NCBI RefSeq assembly: GCF_028621895.1
Contig: NZ_CP117520.1
Coordinates: 2,108,001-2,172,000 of the forward strand
DNA length: 64,000 nt
Direction of reading: 5' to 3'
DNA from: Acinetobacter sp. GSS19
GTDB taxonomy: Bacteria; Pseudomonadota; Gammaproteobacteria; Pseudomonadales; Moraxellaceae
Below, one piece after another: positions 35,170-46,141 of the stretch (its first letter is position 1; the number at the start of each line of letters is the position of its first letter). The notes under the pieces are model-generated. The model was not told the DNA's origin. It did not search any database and saw only the letters and a list, made by a program, of their open reading frames with translations. Made by a program: the position numbers and the translations under genes.

Positions 35170-36549
35170 TTAATTAGCTTGATTAGAATAAGTCAAATGC
35201 CCAGCCGCACCAAATTCCCAAAAATTGGGTGCCATTCTCCCTCCACTACTAATACACCCCCAACACGTCAGATCTTGATAGAAGTATATCAATGTAATAT
35301 ATATAAATATACTCCCCCATACAATAAAAAATAATTTCGAAGTCCACAGCTCAGCATTAAAAATAATTTTTTCTTTATTTAAATATCTCTGAGAAAAAAT
35401 GAATGAAATAAATAAAATACATGAAATTTGTGAAAGTGGATATACCATATTCCCTGAAAAAATTGCATCTACCAATAAAGCAATCAAACCTGTTTTTAAA
35501 ATGATATTTACTGATTTATCTTTAAACAATAAAACAACCTTATAGAATGCCCATAACAAAAATATTAAACCTATAACCCCCCATTCAAAAATCATTCTTA
35601 AATAAAAATTATGTATATGATGGCCATATGGGTATCCTATTTTAGCTAAATATCCGCCCCCTACTCCCCAAAAAGGATCCTGCTTCCATTGCTCAAACAT
35701 AAACAGCCACATTTCAGCCCGTAAGGAAGAACCTGTTCTTAAAATTTCCAGATTTCTAGCTACTATAGGGTTTTGAGATTCACCGATTTTTTTATCTGTC
35801 AATTCAACTGTATTTACAAGAGATACGGTATTAAATTCCGTAAACAAAACAAAAATACCTTTATATAACGCGAAAGCTAAAAACATGTATAAAAAAGTAG
35901 AAAAAACTAGACCACGCTCTGCCTTTGAGAATAAGAAAAGCACAATTAATCCTAAAATCACACTAAGTAATGCTGATCTTGCCCCATCAAATAACCATAC
36001 TAAAGTAAATAAGAAAACAACAGCAGGGAAAAAAAATTTAGAATATGGATAATTTTTATTTTTTAATAGAATCAACAAGAAAAACAAGGGAACAATTACA
36101 CTATCATAAATTCTGATAGAACCAGAATTAAATTGCCAATCTAACCATTTTTGCTCTGTAATGAAATAAAATAGAGAAGGAAAAATAAATAAACAGGGAA
36201 GAGTTGCAGAAAAAATTAAAACTGCTGAAGCATGATAAAAATATTTTTTATAATATTGATCAGTGATCAGTGCAACGAGTATGAATAACAAAATAAGCAC
36301 TGAGCACAATTCTTGTAATTGAAAAATCCCATACCTAAGACAATTAAAAAATATCACCAATCCAATTAAATAAAAAGTTAATTGAGTTTCCCATGATAAT
36401 ACAATTTTCCTGAAGAAAATTGTTATTAGTGCCAATAGAGCAATAGGAAACTGTAACAGGCGCAATTCATCATATTGATAAACGGCCCATCCAATTTGGT
36501 ATCCCAATATCCCTAAGACTAAATAAATAATAATTAAAAAATAGAACAT
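35170..36549 (-). CDS. tfpO: TfpO-like pilin O-oligosaccharyltransferase (Wzy_C family)
   Basis: The 459-aa inner-membrane protein has about ten to twelve helices and the Wzy_C signature GHHIHNFYLRMIFEWGVIGL with its conserved His. A long loop before it (NLEILRTGSSLRAEMWLFMF) is typical of ligases. Its length equals the 460-residue class of TfpO/PilO enzymes that attach a glycan to a pilin's C-terminal serine. The C-terminus GGRMAPNFWEFG fits that group as I recall it. It is clearly AT-rich compared with the flanks and has no clear Shine-Dalgarno. It lies just after pilA, behind a terminator. A general O-antigen ligase role is the alternative. Confidence 0.8.
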   Translation of the reverse strand: MFYFLIIIYLVLGILGYQIGWAVYQYDELRLLQFPIALLALITIFFRKIVLSWETQLTFYLIGLVIFFNCLRYGIFQLQELCSVLILLFILVALITDQYYKKYFYHASAVLIFSATLPCLFIFPSLFYFITEQKWLDWQFNSGSIRIYDSVIVPLFFLLILLKNKNYPYSKFFFPAVVFLFTLVWLFDGARSALLSVILGLIVLFLFSKAERGLVFSTFLYMFLAFALYKGIFVLFTEFNTVSLVNTVELTDKKIGESQNPIVARNLEILRTGSSLRAEMWLFMFEQWKQDPFWGVGGGYLAKIGYPYGHHIHNFYLRMIFEWGVIGLIFLLWAFYKVVLLFKDKSVNIILKTGLIALLVDAIFSGNMVYPLSQISCILFISFIFSQRYLNKEKIIFNAELWTSKLFFIVWGSIFIYITLIYFYQDLTCWGCISSGGRMAPNFWEFGAAGHLTYSNQAN

Positions 36550-36572
36550 ATTATTTTAATTCTAATAAAAAT

Positions 36573-36601
36573 AAAAAAGAGAGGACTAACCTCTCTTTTT
36601 C
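36573..36601 (-). terminator. Terminator between pilA and tfpO
   Basis: AGAGAGG (36578-36584) pairs with CCTCTCT (36590-36596) around ACTAA. Read on the minus strand the stem is followed by TTTTTTAT. It should stop most pilA transcripts and leave low read-through into the accessory genes. Confidence 0.8.
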
Positions 36602-36612
36602 ACGCGATCAAA

Positions 36613-37047
36613 TTAAGAACCACGACAGTTTGCTGGCAAAAACTTCGCTGGTGCAGTACCGCCAGAGCAAGTCCATGTCACACCTGCAGCTGAACCTGTA
36701 GCATTCAATTGAACTGTTTTGGTATTAACATCAGCATTAATATTTTGTAATGTAGCAGCAATATTAGCTTCTGTATCGCTTACTTTAGCATATGCAACAG
36801 ATGTTACATAAGTACCCAATGCAGATGTACTAATACCTGCCGAAGTAGCATTAGCGGGCATAACACCCTGAGAAGTATAAAATTCAGATACACTTGTTTT
36901 TGCAGCAGCCAATGCACCAACAGCTTCTGTAACCTTCGCACGAGCCGTATAATCTGAATACGCAGGAATCGCGATTGCAGCCAAAATACCGATGATCGCT
37001 ACAACGATCATCAATTCAATTAAGGTAAAACCCTTTTGTGCGTTCAT
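36613..37047 (-). CDS. pilA: Type IV major pilin (PilA/ComP type)
   Basis: The 144-aa prepilin starts at the ATG at 37047, with GGAG 7 nt upstream, rather than at the frame's end at 37062. The leader MNAQKG is cleaved before Phe, followed by [22 protein letters not shown] with Glu5. The globular domain ends in a disulfide loop (C127 to C141) and the last residue is Ser144 (CRGS). A terminal serine is the glycosylation site used by TfpO in Acinetobacter and group I Pseudomonas pilins, and tfpO follows. A sigma-54-type promoter lies upstream and a terminator downstream. Confidence 0.93.
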   Translation of the reverse strand: MNAQKGFTLIELMIVVAIIGILAAIAIPAYSDYTARAKVTEAVGALAAAKTSVSEFYTSQGVMPANATSAGISTSALGTYVTSVAYAKVSDTEANIAATLQNINADVNTKTVQLNATGSAAGVTWTCSGGTAPAKFLPANCRGS

Positions 37048-37104
37048 GAACATTCTCCACAAATGTGTTGTTTATTTATAAGCTTTGTAAGCCAATTTAT
37101 AATT

Positions 37105-37120
37105 AGCAGTAAGTATGCCA
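37105..37120 (-). promoter_or_regulatory. Sigma-54 (RpoN) promoter of the pilin gene
   Basis: On the minus strand TGGCATACTTACTGCT matches the -24/-12 consensus with the invariant GG and GC ten bases apart. A transcript starting about 12 nt further would have a leader near 45 nt. RpoN with PilS/PilR drives pilA in relatives such as Pseudomonas. The -12 element reads CTGCT instead of TTGCA. Confidence 0.65.
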
Positions 37121-37254
37121 GAACTTATTATATGCAAATTTACCAAAAAAACAGCAGTTTATTCATCTCAATCGAGTGTTAAAAAATCTAATTGTTAATT
37201 TTGTGTAATCAACTGACAATTTTTGTCACTTTTATACAGTGATCTCCTCCCAGC

Positions 37255-37815
37255 TTATTTCATCATAATTGGAGCATTATCAAGTTCATTTGCCTGATCA
37301 GTGACAGAGTTTGCATAATAAAAATTTAGCTCTTTTCCAATCGCTTCAACACCTAAAATCACTGCATCACGATATTGATGCTGTTGAAACCGAGCAATCA
37401 TCGCTTGGCAGATCTCATTCCAAACCTGCTGCTCAGTTGAATGACAAATTCCACGATCGACTACAATCTCAACTTTTTGTTCGCACAAATTCAAATACAG
37501 CAATACACCACTATTGAATTCCGTATCCCATACGCCCAACTCTGCAAATAACTGACGTGCTCGCATCTGGGTATTTTGCCAATAAGCTTGATGGCAAGGA
37601 ATATGTCCTTCTATCACGACCTGAATCTCACCCACATGGCCTTGTTCTGCTTTGTGTACGGCTTGGGCAATCTCTTGCTGGTCCCGTGAACTAAAATAGC
37701 GTTTGCTCAGCGGGAGATAAAAAAAGTGTTTGAGCCAGCGCTTTAAACTCGGCTGGACGGGTTCAGCAACTTTAGGCTGAGTCAAAATGCGAGTCGTATC
37801 CGTTGTTGTTACCAT
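37255..37815 (-). CDS. TPM-domain protein
   Basis: The 186-aa protein contains a TPM domain (YFSSRDQQEIAQAVHKAEQGHVGEIQVVIEG ... VEIVVDRGIC). The N-terminal ~35 residues are basic with the stretch WLKHFFYLPLSKRYF, and there is no clear signal peptide. It overlaps the preceding TPM gene by 7 nt (ATGGTAA), so translation is probably coupled. TPM proteins are linked to membrane protein quality control or repair of photosystem II in plants. Here the function is unknown. It is third in the lemA-TPM-TPM unit. Confidence 0.83.
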   Translation of the reverse strand: MVTTTDTTRILTQPKVAEPVQPSLKRWLKHFFYLPLSKRYFSSRDQQEIAQAVHKAEQGHVGEIQVVIEGHIPCHQAYWQNTQMRARQLFAELGVWDTEFNSGVLLYLNLCEQKVEIVVDRGICHSTEQQVWNEICQAMIARFQQHQYRDAVILGVEAIGKELNFYYANSVTDQANELDNAPIMMK

Positions 37816-38864
37816 GAGCCTGAAGCACCTCCTCCGCCAAATCCACCACCGCCACCGCGATAACCACCTCCGCCACCAAATCCACCGCCTCGCCCGCTAC
37901 CACGCCCCACTCCAGCTAAAAACAACTGAAATATGAGCTGAGCAACTGAGCTAATGAGCAGAATAAAAATGCCCACTCCCAATAAAAGACTCGAAAATAA
38001 TCCAATACCGTTGACTATTCCTGCAACCGTCGCCGCTACGCTCGCTGTCGCTGCACTTAATCGGTTTCCTACCACATAGGAACCAATCACGCCAGCAATC
38101 AGAATGAATAAGGCAGCACCCCAAGTTTTCTGCTGTGCCTGTTGTTGGTGCAAGGCTTGCTCCTGCTGCTGTTTAAGTTCTTGTGCTGCCTGTTGGGCAA
38201 CTTGAGGATCCAGATTTAAAATTCGTTCAATTTCATTTACGCCAGACTCAATCCCTTGGGCATACTGATTTTTCTTAAAATAAGGAGTCATCTGATTACG
38301 AATAATTCTACCCACGACGATATCCGGTAACACTCCTTCCAATCCATAACCGGTCAAAATCTGGATACGATGATCATTGACCGCGATGACCATCAGTAAG
38401 CCATTGTCACGCTGTGCAGATCCCAGCTGCCATTTTTCAGCAATGTGCATCGCAAAATCAAAAATATCCTCTTGTCCCGTACTCGGAACAATGACAATAC
38501 CGATTTGTGCCTTGCCCTGCTGATATAGACCTAGAATTTTAGCCTGTAAAGCCTGTTGTTCTGGAACTGAAAGTAACTGTGCCTGGTCAATAATCGGCTG
38601 ATTTAGATCAGGTAAATCCTGGCGAATATTGGCAGGTTGCTGTTCCGGGTTTTGTAATTCTGAGTCAGATGGGGCAACGCTAGATGTACCCGTAGTCGTA
38701 GCCCTAAGCGGCTGCCCCACCACAGACTCATTGACCGCTTGATTGAGCGTAGGTTCACTCCAGCTGAGTGGACTAATCAACATCAGCAGGACAATTATTA
38801 GACCTTGGCAACTCAAAGACCGATCAAAAAGAGCTTTTCGCCTACCCCGGAATTGTTGTGCCAT
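37809..38864 (-). CDS. TPM-domain protein with Gly-rich tail (YgcG-like)
   Basis: The 351-aa protein starts with AGGAGG 6 nt upstream of the ATG. An N-terminal basic stretch and hydrophobic segment (LIIVLLMLISPLSW) act as signal peptide. The TPM domain follows (residues ~90-215: QAQLLSVPEQQALQAKILGLYQ, DNGLLMVIAVNDHRIQILTGYGLEGVLPD). Then come a Gln-rich coiled segment, two transmembrane helices and a tail of repeated GGGG/F/Y units. This YgcG-type layout commonly neighbours lemA. The function is not established. Confidence 0.88.
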   Translation of the reverse strand: MAQQFRGRRKALFDRSLSCQGLIIVLLMLISPLSWSEPTLNQAVNESVVGQPLRATTTGTSSVAPSDSELQNPEQQPANIRQDLPDLNQPIIDQAQLLSVPEQQALQAKILGLYQQGKAQIGIVIVPSTGQEDIFDFAMHIAEKWQLGSAQRDNGLLMVIAVNDHRIQILTGYGLEGVLPDIVVGRIIRNQMTPYFKKNQYAQGIESGVNEIERILNLDPQVAQQAAQELKQQQEQALHQQQAQQKTWGAALFILIAGVIGSYVVGNRLSAATASVAATVAGIVNGIGLFSSLLLGVGIFILLISSVAQLIFQLFLAGVGRGSGRGGGFGGGGGYRGGGGGFGGGGASGSW

Positions 38865-38879
38865 GAGTAGCCTCCTGAC

Positions 38880-39497
38880 TTATTCAAAAGTCACTTTGGG
38901 TGCCTGTTGAGCGCTAGCTTCAGCTTTAAAATTTGGTTTGGGCTGCATGCCTATCACTTTTGCCGTCATGACTTGTGGGAATTGGCGTGAATAGCTATTA
39001 AAATCCTGTACGGAAGCAATATAACGGTTGCGTGCCACAGCAATACGGTTTTCCGTACCTTCAAGCTGTACTTGTAAGTCACGGAACTGTTCATTGGCTT
39101 TTAAATCTGGATAATTTTCCGAAATGGCAATCAAACGGGATAAGGCACCATCCAGCTGACTTTGCGCCTCTTGATAACGTTGAAAAGCCGCAGGATCATC
39201 CAGCACCGCTTTATCCACTTTCAAGCCTGCCACATTCGCTCGTGCCTGAGTGACTTCAGTCAGTACTTTTTCCTCATGTTTGGCATAGCCTTTTACCACA
39301 TTCACTAAATTAGGCACCAAATCAGCACGACGCTGATACTGGTTTTCAACCTCAGACCATGCAGCAGTTACAGCTTCATCTTTCACTTGCAGCGTGTTAT
39401 AGCCACATCCAGATAAACTTAAGCTGCTAACAAGCAGTGAAGTGATCACTAGTTTTTGTACTGTCTTTCTCACGCCAATCTCCCCTATTTTTATCAT
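38880..39497 (-). CDS. lemA: LemA family lipoprotein
   Basis: The 205-aa protein has a signal ending in S-L-S-G-C (C31), so it is a lipoprotein. The LemA core follows: YNTLQVKDEAVTAAWSEVENQYQRRADLVPNLVNVVKGYAKHE, then the long helical bundle and NFKAEASAQQAPKVTF at the end. It is the first gene of a lemA-TPM-TPM unit with 15 bp to the next gene. LemA proteins are widespread, and their role is not settled. No clear promoter was identified. Confidence 0.9.
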   Translation of the reverse strand: MIKIGEIGVRKTVQKLVITSLLVSSLSLSGCGYNTLQVKDEAVTAAWSEVENQYQRRADLVPNLVNVVKGYAKHEEKVLTEVTQARANVAGLKVDKAVLDDPAAFQRYQEAQSQLDGALSRLIAISENYPDLKANEQFRDLQVQLEGTENRIAVARNRYIASVQDFNSYSRQFPQVMTAKVIGMQPKPNFKAEASAQQAPKVTFE

Positions 39498-39664
39498 TGT
39501 TCAGTCTTTAAATTCATTCTAACGCCAAATTTCGTGATCTGTGTTGCTTTTGCTTAATAATGCTCTCCACAAAACATCACCTAAAGACTGGCTAGACACA
39601 TCCAGTTAGTTATTCACAAAATCCCATTATTTTCAAAATCTTATATTTAAAAATATACAGGCAT

Positions 39665-39693
39665 AAAAAAAGCCCGTCGTAACGGGCTTTTTT
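39665..39693 (-). terminator. Intrinsic terminator after gltD
   Basis: AAAAAAAGCCCGT (39665-39677) and ACGGGCTTTTTT (39682-39693) make a long perfect stem with a 4-nt loop. Confidence 0.88.
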
Positions 39694-39705
39694 GTTTTGG
39701 GATTA

Positions 39706-41172
<1,467 letters not shown>

Positions 41173-41190
41173 TTATATGCAGTAGTGGAA

Positions 41191-44100
41191 TTATTGTGGA
41201 TCAGCTTGAGTTGTTTTCAAAAGCGACGATAAGCTCGCTGCTTTTGGTTTTACCAGCCAGAATTTGCGGCTGTAGTAATCGAACTCATTGCGAATCTTGT
41301 ACGCCCAAGCACTACCTGTTTCTGCAATATGCTCATCCAAGATGCGAAGTAGATTTTCTTTGTGATCTTCCATCGACTCAGTTGAAATACGGGTTAAATC
41401 GATCAATTCATGGTTGTAGTAATCTACAAAGTCATTGTCGAGATCTAGTACGTAAGCAAAACCGCCGGTCATACCTGCACCAAAGTTGTGACCAACTTTA
41501 CCCAGTACAGTGACCACACCGCCAGTCATATATTCACAGCAGTGATCGCCAGCACCTTCAATTACGGCAAAGGCACCTGAGTTACGTACTGCGAAACGCT
41601 CACCAGCTGTACCAGCAGCAAAGAGTTTACCACCAGTTGCACCATACAAGCAGGTATTACCGATAATTGCAGTATTTTGTGTTTGGAATGGCGAACCTTT
41701 TGGTGGGAAGATCGAAATACGACCACCCGCCATACCTTTACCCACATAGTCGTTCGCATCACCTTCCAGTTTGATATGAAGACCACCCGCGTTCCAAACA
41801 CCCAAAGACTGACCTGCTGTACCCGTCAAGTTCAACACCACCGGATGCGCTTCCATATCCAGGTTGCCATAACGGCGTGCAATTTCACCAGAAATACGCG
41901 CACCAATAGAACGGTCACAGTTGCCTACTGTATAGCTAAACGTGCCAATTTCGCCTGCTTCGATGGTTGGCAACATGTCAGCCACCATCTGTTCAGCCAA
42001 GACACCTTTATCAAACGGTGCATTGCCTTGAACTTGACAGTACTGCGCTTTACCTTCAGCTGCTGGATGTGAAGTCAACAAGGCACTCAAATCCAAATGT
42101 GCATGTTTTTCAGTTTCGCCTGGCAATACTTCAAGCAAATCAACACGGCCAATCAAGTCTTTCAGTGATGCAACTCCTAAAGCAGCCAACCATTCACGTG
42201 TTTCTTCCGCAATAAACTGGAAGAAGTTGATCAGCATTTCTGGCTCGCCAATATAATGCTCTTTACGTAAGTGATCCTGCTGTGTCGCAACACCTGTCGC
42301 ACAGTTGTTCAAGTGACAGATACGCAAGAATTTACAGCCCAACGCGATCATTGGAGTTGAACCGAAACCGAAGCTTTCTGCACCCAGAATCGCAGCCTTG
42401 ATCACATCTAGACCAGTTTTCAAGCCACCATCCGTTTGTACACGGACTTTGCCACGCAGGTCATTAACACGAAGGGCTTGATGCGCCTCAGATAGACCCA
42501 ATTCCCATGGTGAACCAGCATGATGGATAGAAGACAACGGAGATGCCGCAGTACCACCGTCATAACCAGAAATGGTAATGAAGTCTGCATAAGCTTTCGC
42601 AACACCAGCAGCAATTGTACCCACGCCTGGCTCAGAAACCAGTTTCACCGAAACCATCGCTTGCGGGTTCACTTGTTTCAAGTCGAAGATCAATTGTGAC
42701 AAGTCTTCAATCGAATAAATGTCGTGGTGCGGTGGAGGTGAAATCAAGGTGACGCCCGGTACTGAGTAACGTAGACGTGCGATCAGGCTGTTCACTTTAC
42801 CACCTGGTAACTGACCACCTTCACCCGGTTTTGCCCCCTGAGCGACTTTAATCTGCAGGACTTCAGCAGAAGTTAAGTACGCAGGAGTTACACCAAAACG
42901 GCCAGAAGCGATCTGTTTGATTTTCGAGTTACGGATTGTGCCATAACGCGCTGGATCTTCACCGCCTTCACCTGAGTTCGAACGACCACCGATCGTGTTC
43001 ATCGCAATCGCAATCGCTTCATGTGCTTCCGGTGAAAGTGCACCTAAAGACATACCCGCAGAGTCAAAGCGTGGCAGAATCTCTTTGATCGATTCCACTT
43101 GCTCTAATGGAATAGAGTTAGTAGTTTTTAGTTTGAATAAGTCACGGATCGTCGCAATCGGGCGATTGTTGACTAGCTCAGCATATTCTTTAAAGTCTTG
43201 GTAGTTGCCTGAACGTACCGCTTTGTGCAATGAATTGATCACGTCTGGGTTAAAGGCATGATATTCCTTACCAAACACGAATTTCAGCATACCACCCTGG
43301 TCGATCGGTTTACGATTTTGCCAAGCCACAGTTGCCAGTTTTTTCTGGTCATTTTCAAGGTCTGTAAATGTTGCACCCTGAATACGGCTTGGCACACCGA
43401 TAAAGCATTTATCTACAACTTCTGAAGATAAACCTACCGCTTCGAACAACTGACCGCCACGGTAAGAGGCAACGGTAGAAATACCCATTTTAGAAAGGAC
43501 TTTCAACAAGCCTTTTTCAATCCCTTTACGGAAATTCGCTTGTGCCTGAATCGGATCACCTAATAGCTCGCCTTTGGCAACCAAATCATTGATCACGTCA
43601 TAAGCCAAGTATGGATAGATCGCAGTCGCACCAAAACCAAGTAAAACGGCAAATTGGTGTGGATCACGTGCAAGACCGGTTTCGATCAACAGGTTAGCAT
43701 CTGTGCGCAGGCCTACTTGAATCAAGTAATGGTGTACAGCACCTGTCACCAACACCGCATTGGCTGGCAAATAGCCCTGACGGATATTCTTGTCAGACAA
43801 TACTAATAAAGTCTTACCGTCACGAACGGCTTGCGCAGCTTCTTCACAGATACGGTTGAGGGCAGCTTCTAGACCTTCATCTTCAGCATAGTTCAAGTCG
43901 ATATCTGCAATTGCATAACCTTCACGATTTAGATCGCGAATTTGCTGCATTTTAGAATTTGACAGTACTGGGCTTGAAATAATCAAACGATCTGCATGAT
44001 CCGGGCTTTGTTCGAAAACATTTTGTTCACGACCTAAGCAAGTCTCAAGCGACATGACTATCGATTCACGTAATGGGTCGATTGGCGGGTTAGTTACCTG

Positions 44101-45669
44101 AGCAAATTGCTGACGGAAATAATCAGATACGTGACGCACTTGACGTGACAAGACCGCCATTGGCGTATCATCACCCATCGACCCGACTGCTTCCTGGCCG
44201 CTTTCAGCAATTGGACGTAGCAGTTGATCACGTTCTTCGAACGTCACCATAAACATTTTTTGTGCGGCTTTTAATGCATCGCCAGCAAGGCCTTTTTCAA
44301 CCAGTTGCTCTTCAAGCTCTGGGCTACCTTGTAAACGTACAGCACGCTCACGCAACCATTCACGGTAAGGACGCATGTTTTTCAGATGATTGCTCACCGC
44401 TTGAGTATCAAGCAATTTACCAGTCTGAGTATCAATCACCAGAATCTGACCTGGACCAACACGGCCTTTCGATACGACATCTTCAGGTTCATAGCCCCAA
44501 ACACCAATCTCAGAAGCCAAGGTGATATAACCATTTTTAGTGATCACCCAACGTGCTGGACGTAAACCATTACGGTCCAGCATACAGATCGCATGACGAC
44601 CATCCTGGATCACTAGACCTGCAGGACCATCCCATGCCTCCATGTGTTTGGAGTTGAACTCATAGAAAGCACGTAAATCTGCATCTAAAGTTTCAACATT
44701 TTGCCATGCTGGTGGAACAAGCATACGTAGGGCACGGAATAGATCCATGCCACCGCCGACCAGGATTTCCAGCATGTTATCCAAACTTGAAGAATCCGAA
44801 CCCGTACGGTTTACGATTGGATTAAGATCGGTCAAGCCTGGAAGCAATGGGTTTTCGAATTTTGGTGTACGCGCCATTGCCCAGTTACGGTTGGCGGTAA
44901 TGGTGTTGATTTCACCATTGTGTGCCAAGTAACGGAACGGCTGAGCCAATGGCCAGCGTGGTAATGTATTCGTAGAGAAACGTTGATGAAACACCACAAT
45001 GTGCGAAGTTAAACGTTCATCAGCCAAATCTGGATAGAAGTCAGCAATCGCTGCTGGCATCATCAAGCCTTTATAGCTGATTACAGTCGTAGCTAAAGTT
45101 GTGACATAAAATAGCGGGTCATTTTGCAGCTGTTGTTCTGCACGGCGACGTGCCATGAAAAGCTTACGGTTAAATTCAACCTCAGACAAACCAACTGGAC
45201 AGTTCACCAGAATCTGTTCAAATGCTGGCAAAGACTGTAGTGCAATTTCGCCTAATGCATCATTATTGGTTGGTACCACACGCCATGCTGCAACGCTCAA
45301 GCCTTCTGCTTCAAGGGCTTTGTTCAGAACATTTTTTGCATTCTGTGCGAGCGCCGGATCAATATTTAAGAATACCGTACCTGCAGCAAACACATCGCTC
45401 AGTTCAGCACCTAATTTTTGTGCTTCATCACGAAAGAATTGTTTTGGCATAGCCAACAGCAAGCCGCATCCATCGCCCGTTTTTCCATCGGCGGCAATAC
45501 CCCCACGGTGCGTCATGCAACTTAAACTGTGAATCGCGGTCTTGACTAAGTCATGGCTTGCATCCCCTTGCATATGGGCGATCAAACCGAAACCACAGTT
45601 ATCTTTAAACTCATCCGGTTGGTATAAACCTTGAGCGGGAGCTACAGTATTAGGCGATGGCATGTGCAT
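41191..45669 (-). CDS. gltB: Glutamate synthase large subunit
   Basis: The 1492-aa protein makes glutamate from glutamine and 2-oxoglutarate. The catalytic amidotransferase cysteine stands at C25 in [14 protein letters not shown], after a short propeptide. The GATase domain, central domain, FMN-binding synthase domain ([32 protein letters not shown]) and C-terminal beta-helix ([17 protein letters not shown]) are in the usual order. The 3Fe-4S cluster cysteines appear in [27 protein letters not shown] precedes the ATG. The length is normal. Confidence 0.98.
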   Translation of the reverse strand: MHMPSPNTVAPAQGLYQPDEFKDNCGFGLIAHMQGDASHDLVKTAIHSLSCMTHRGGIAADGKTGDGCGLLLAMPKQFFRDEAQKLGAELSDVFAAGTVFLNIDPALAQNAKNVLNKALEAEGLSVAAWRVVPTNNDALGEIALQSLPAFEQILVNCPVGLSEVEFNRKLFMARRRAEQQLQNDPLFYVTTLATTVISYKGLMMPAAIADFYPDLADERLTSHIVVFHQRFSTNTLPRWPLAQPFRYLAHNGEINTITANRNWAMARTPKFENPLLPGLTDLNPIVNRTGSDSSSLDNMLEILVGGGMDLFRALRMLVPPAWQNVETLDADLRAFYEFNSKHMEAWDGPAGLVIQDGRHAICMLDRNGLRPARWVITKNGYITLASEIGVWGYEPEDVVSKGRVGPGQILVIDTQTGKLLDTQAVSNHLKNMRPYREWLRERAVRLQGSPELEEQLVEKGLAGDALKAAQKMFMVTFEERDQLLRPIAESGQEAVGSMGDDTPMAVLSRQVRHVSDYFRQQFAQVTNPPIDPLRESIVMSLETCLGREQNVFEQSPDHADRLIISSPVLSNSKMQQIRDLNREGYAIADIDLNYAEDEGLEAALNRICEEAAQAVRDGKTLLVLSDKNIRQGYLPANAVLVTGAVHHYLIQVGLRTDANLLIETGLARDPHQFAVLLGFGATAIYPYLAYDVINDLVAKGELLGDPIQAQANFRKGIEKGLLKVLSKMGISTVASYRGGQLFEAVGLSSEVVDKCFIGVPSRIQGATFTDLENDQKKLATVAWQNRKPIDQGGMLKFVFGKEYHAFNPDVINSLHKAVRSGNYQDFKEYAELVNNRPIATIRDLFKLKTTNSIPLEQVESIKEILPRFDSAGMSLGALSPEAHEAIAIAMNTIGGRSNSGEGGEDPARYGTIRNSKIKQIASGRFGVTPAYLTSAEVLQIKVAQGAKPGEGGQLPGGKVNSLIARLRYSVPGVTLISPPPHHDIYSIEDLSQLIFDLKQVNPQAMVSVKLVSEPGVGTIAAGVAKAYADFITISGYDGGTAASPLSSIHHAGSPWELGLSEAHQALRVNDLRGKVRVQTDGGLKTGLDVIKAAILGAESFGFGSTPMIALGCKFLRICHLNNCATGVATQQDHLRKEHYIGEPEMLINFFQFIAEETREWLAALGVASLKDLIGRVDLLEVLPGETEKHAHLDLSALLTSHPAAEGKAQYCQVQGNAPFDKGVLAEQMVADMLPTIEAGEIGTFSYTVGNCDRSIGARISGEIARRYGNLDMEAHPVVLNLTGTAGQSLGVWNAGGLHIKLEGDANDYVGKGMAGGRISIFPPKGSPFQTQNTAIIGNTCLYGATGGKLFAAGTAGERFAVRNSGAFAVIEGAGDHCCEYMTGGVVTVLGKVGHNFGAGMTGGFAYVLDLDNDFVDYYNHELIDLTRISTESMEDHKENLLRILDEHIAETGSAWAYKIRNEFDYYSRKFWLVKPKAASLSSLLKTTQADPQ

Positions 45670-46141
45670 AGCGTACCCTTCTTTTTAACATGGCTCTTAC
45701 GAGCATAAAAACAATCAACAGGCTCTTTGCGATTTTGTCTGTTTACTCTCATTCAGGTAAATGTCGAGTGAAAACATAGAGGCTTGAGCAAAATATACGC
45801 TGTTTTAATGACAAATGGCGTAATTTCAGCTCAAAAATGTTTTTTTGCTTTTCCTGTGCACTATCTTGAAGCTAGGAAAAATGACGATTTCGCACACTAA
45901 TTGCCGCTTTTAGCGCCAAAATGGGGACTCTTAGCAGAATTAGCACATCATTAAAGCAAAAGTCATGCCAATATTTAAATTTGTTTAAAATCAAGTTTAA
46001 TTCTATGAAAAACAATAAATTTATAACAAAAAACCCAAAAGTAGGCAAAACAAATTCGCACTATTTTTGTGCAAAATAAAATCTTATTGTTTTTATGTTG
46101 CGCTATTTTAGACCACTACTGATCACCGACCACAGTTTTAT
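45670..46141. other. 472-bp gene-free AT-rich region upstream of gltB
   Basis: There is no open frame of note. The region must hold the gltB promoter (minus strand) and lies beyond the end of the SPOR gene. A 7-bp inverted repeat TTTTCCT/AGGAAAA is at 45849-45855 and 45874-45880, with an 18-nt spacer. The part 45960-46090 is very AT-rich. I see no tRNA, small RNA or terminator I can defend. Confidence 0.5.

Noticed and set aside
37811..37905. Possible low-complexity repeat or assembly fault in the Gly-rich tail of the TPM protein
   Set aside because: Gly-rich tails are normal in YgcG-type TPM proteins; the frame is intact and coupled to the next gene.
41677..42072. Open frame of 131 codons on the plus strand inside gltB
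   Set aside because: It is antisense to a fully conserved gltB region, rich in His/Thr/Arg as expected of a shadow frame, and has no plausible start context.
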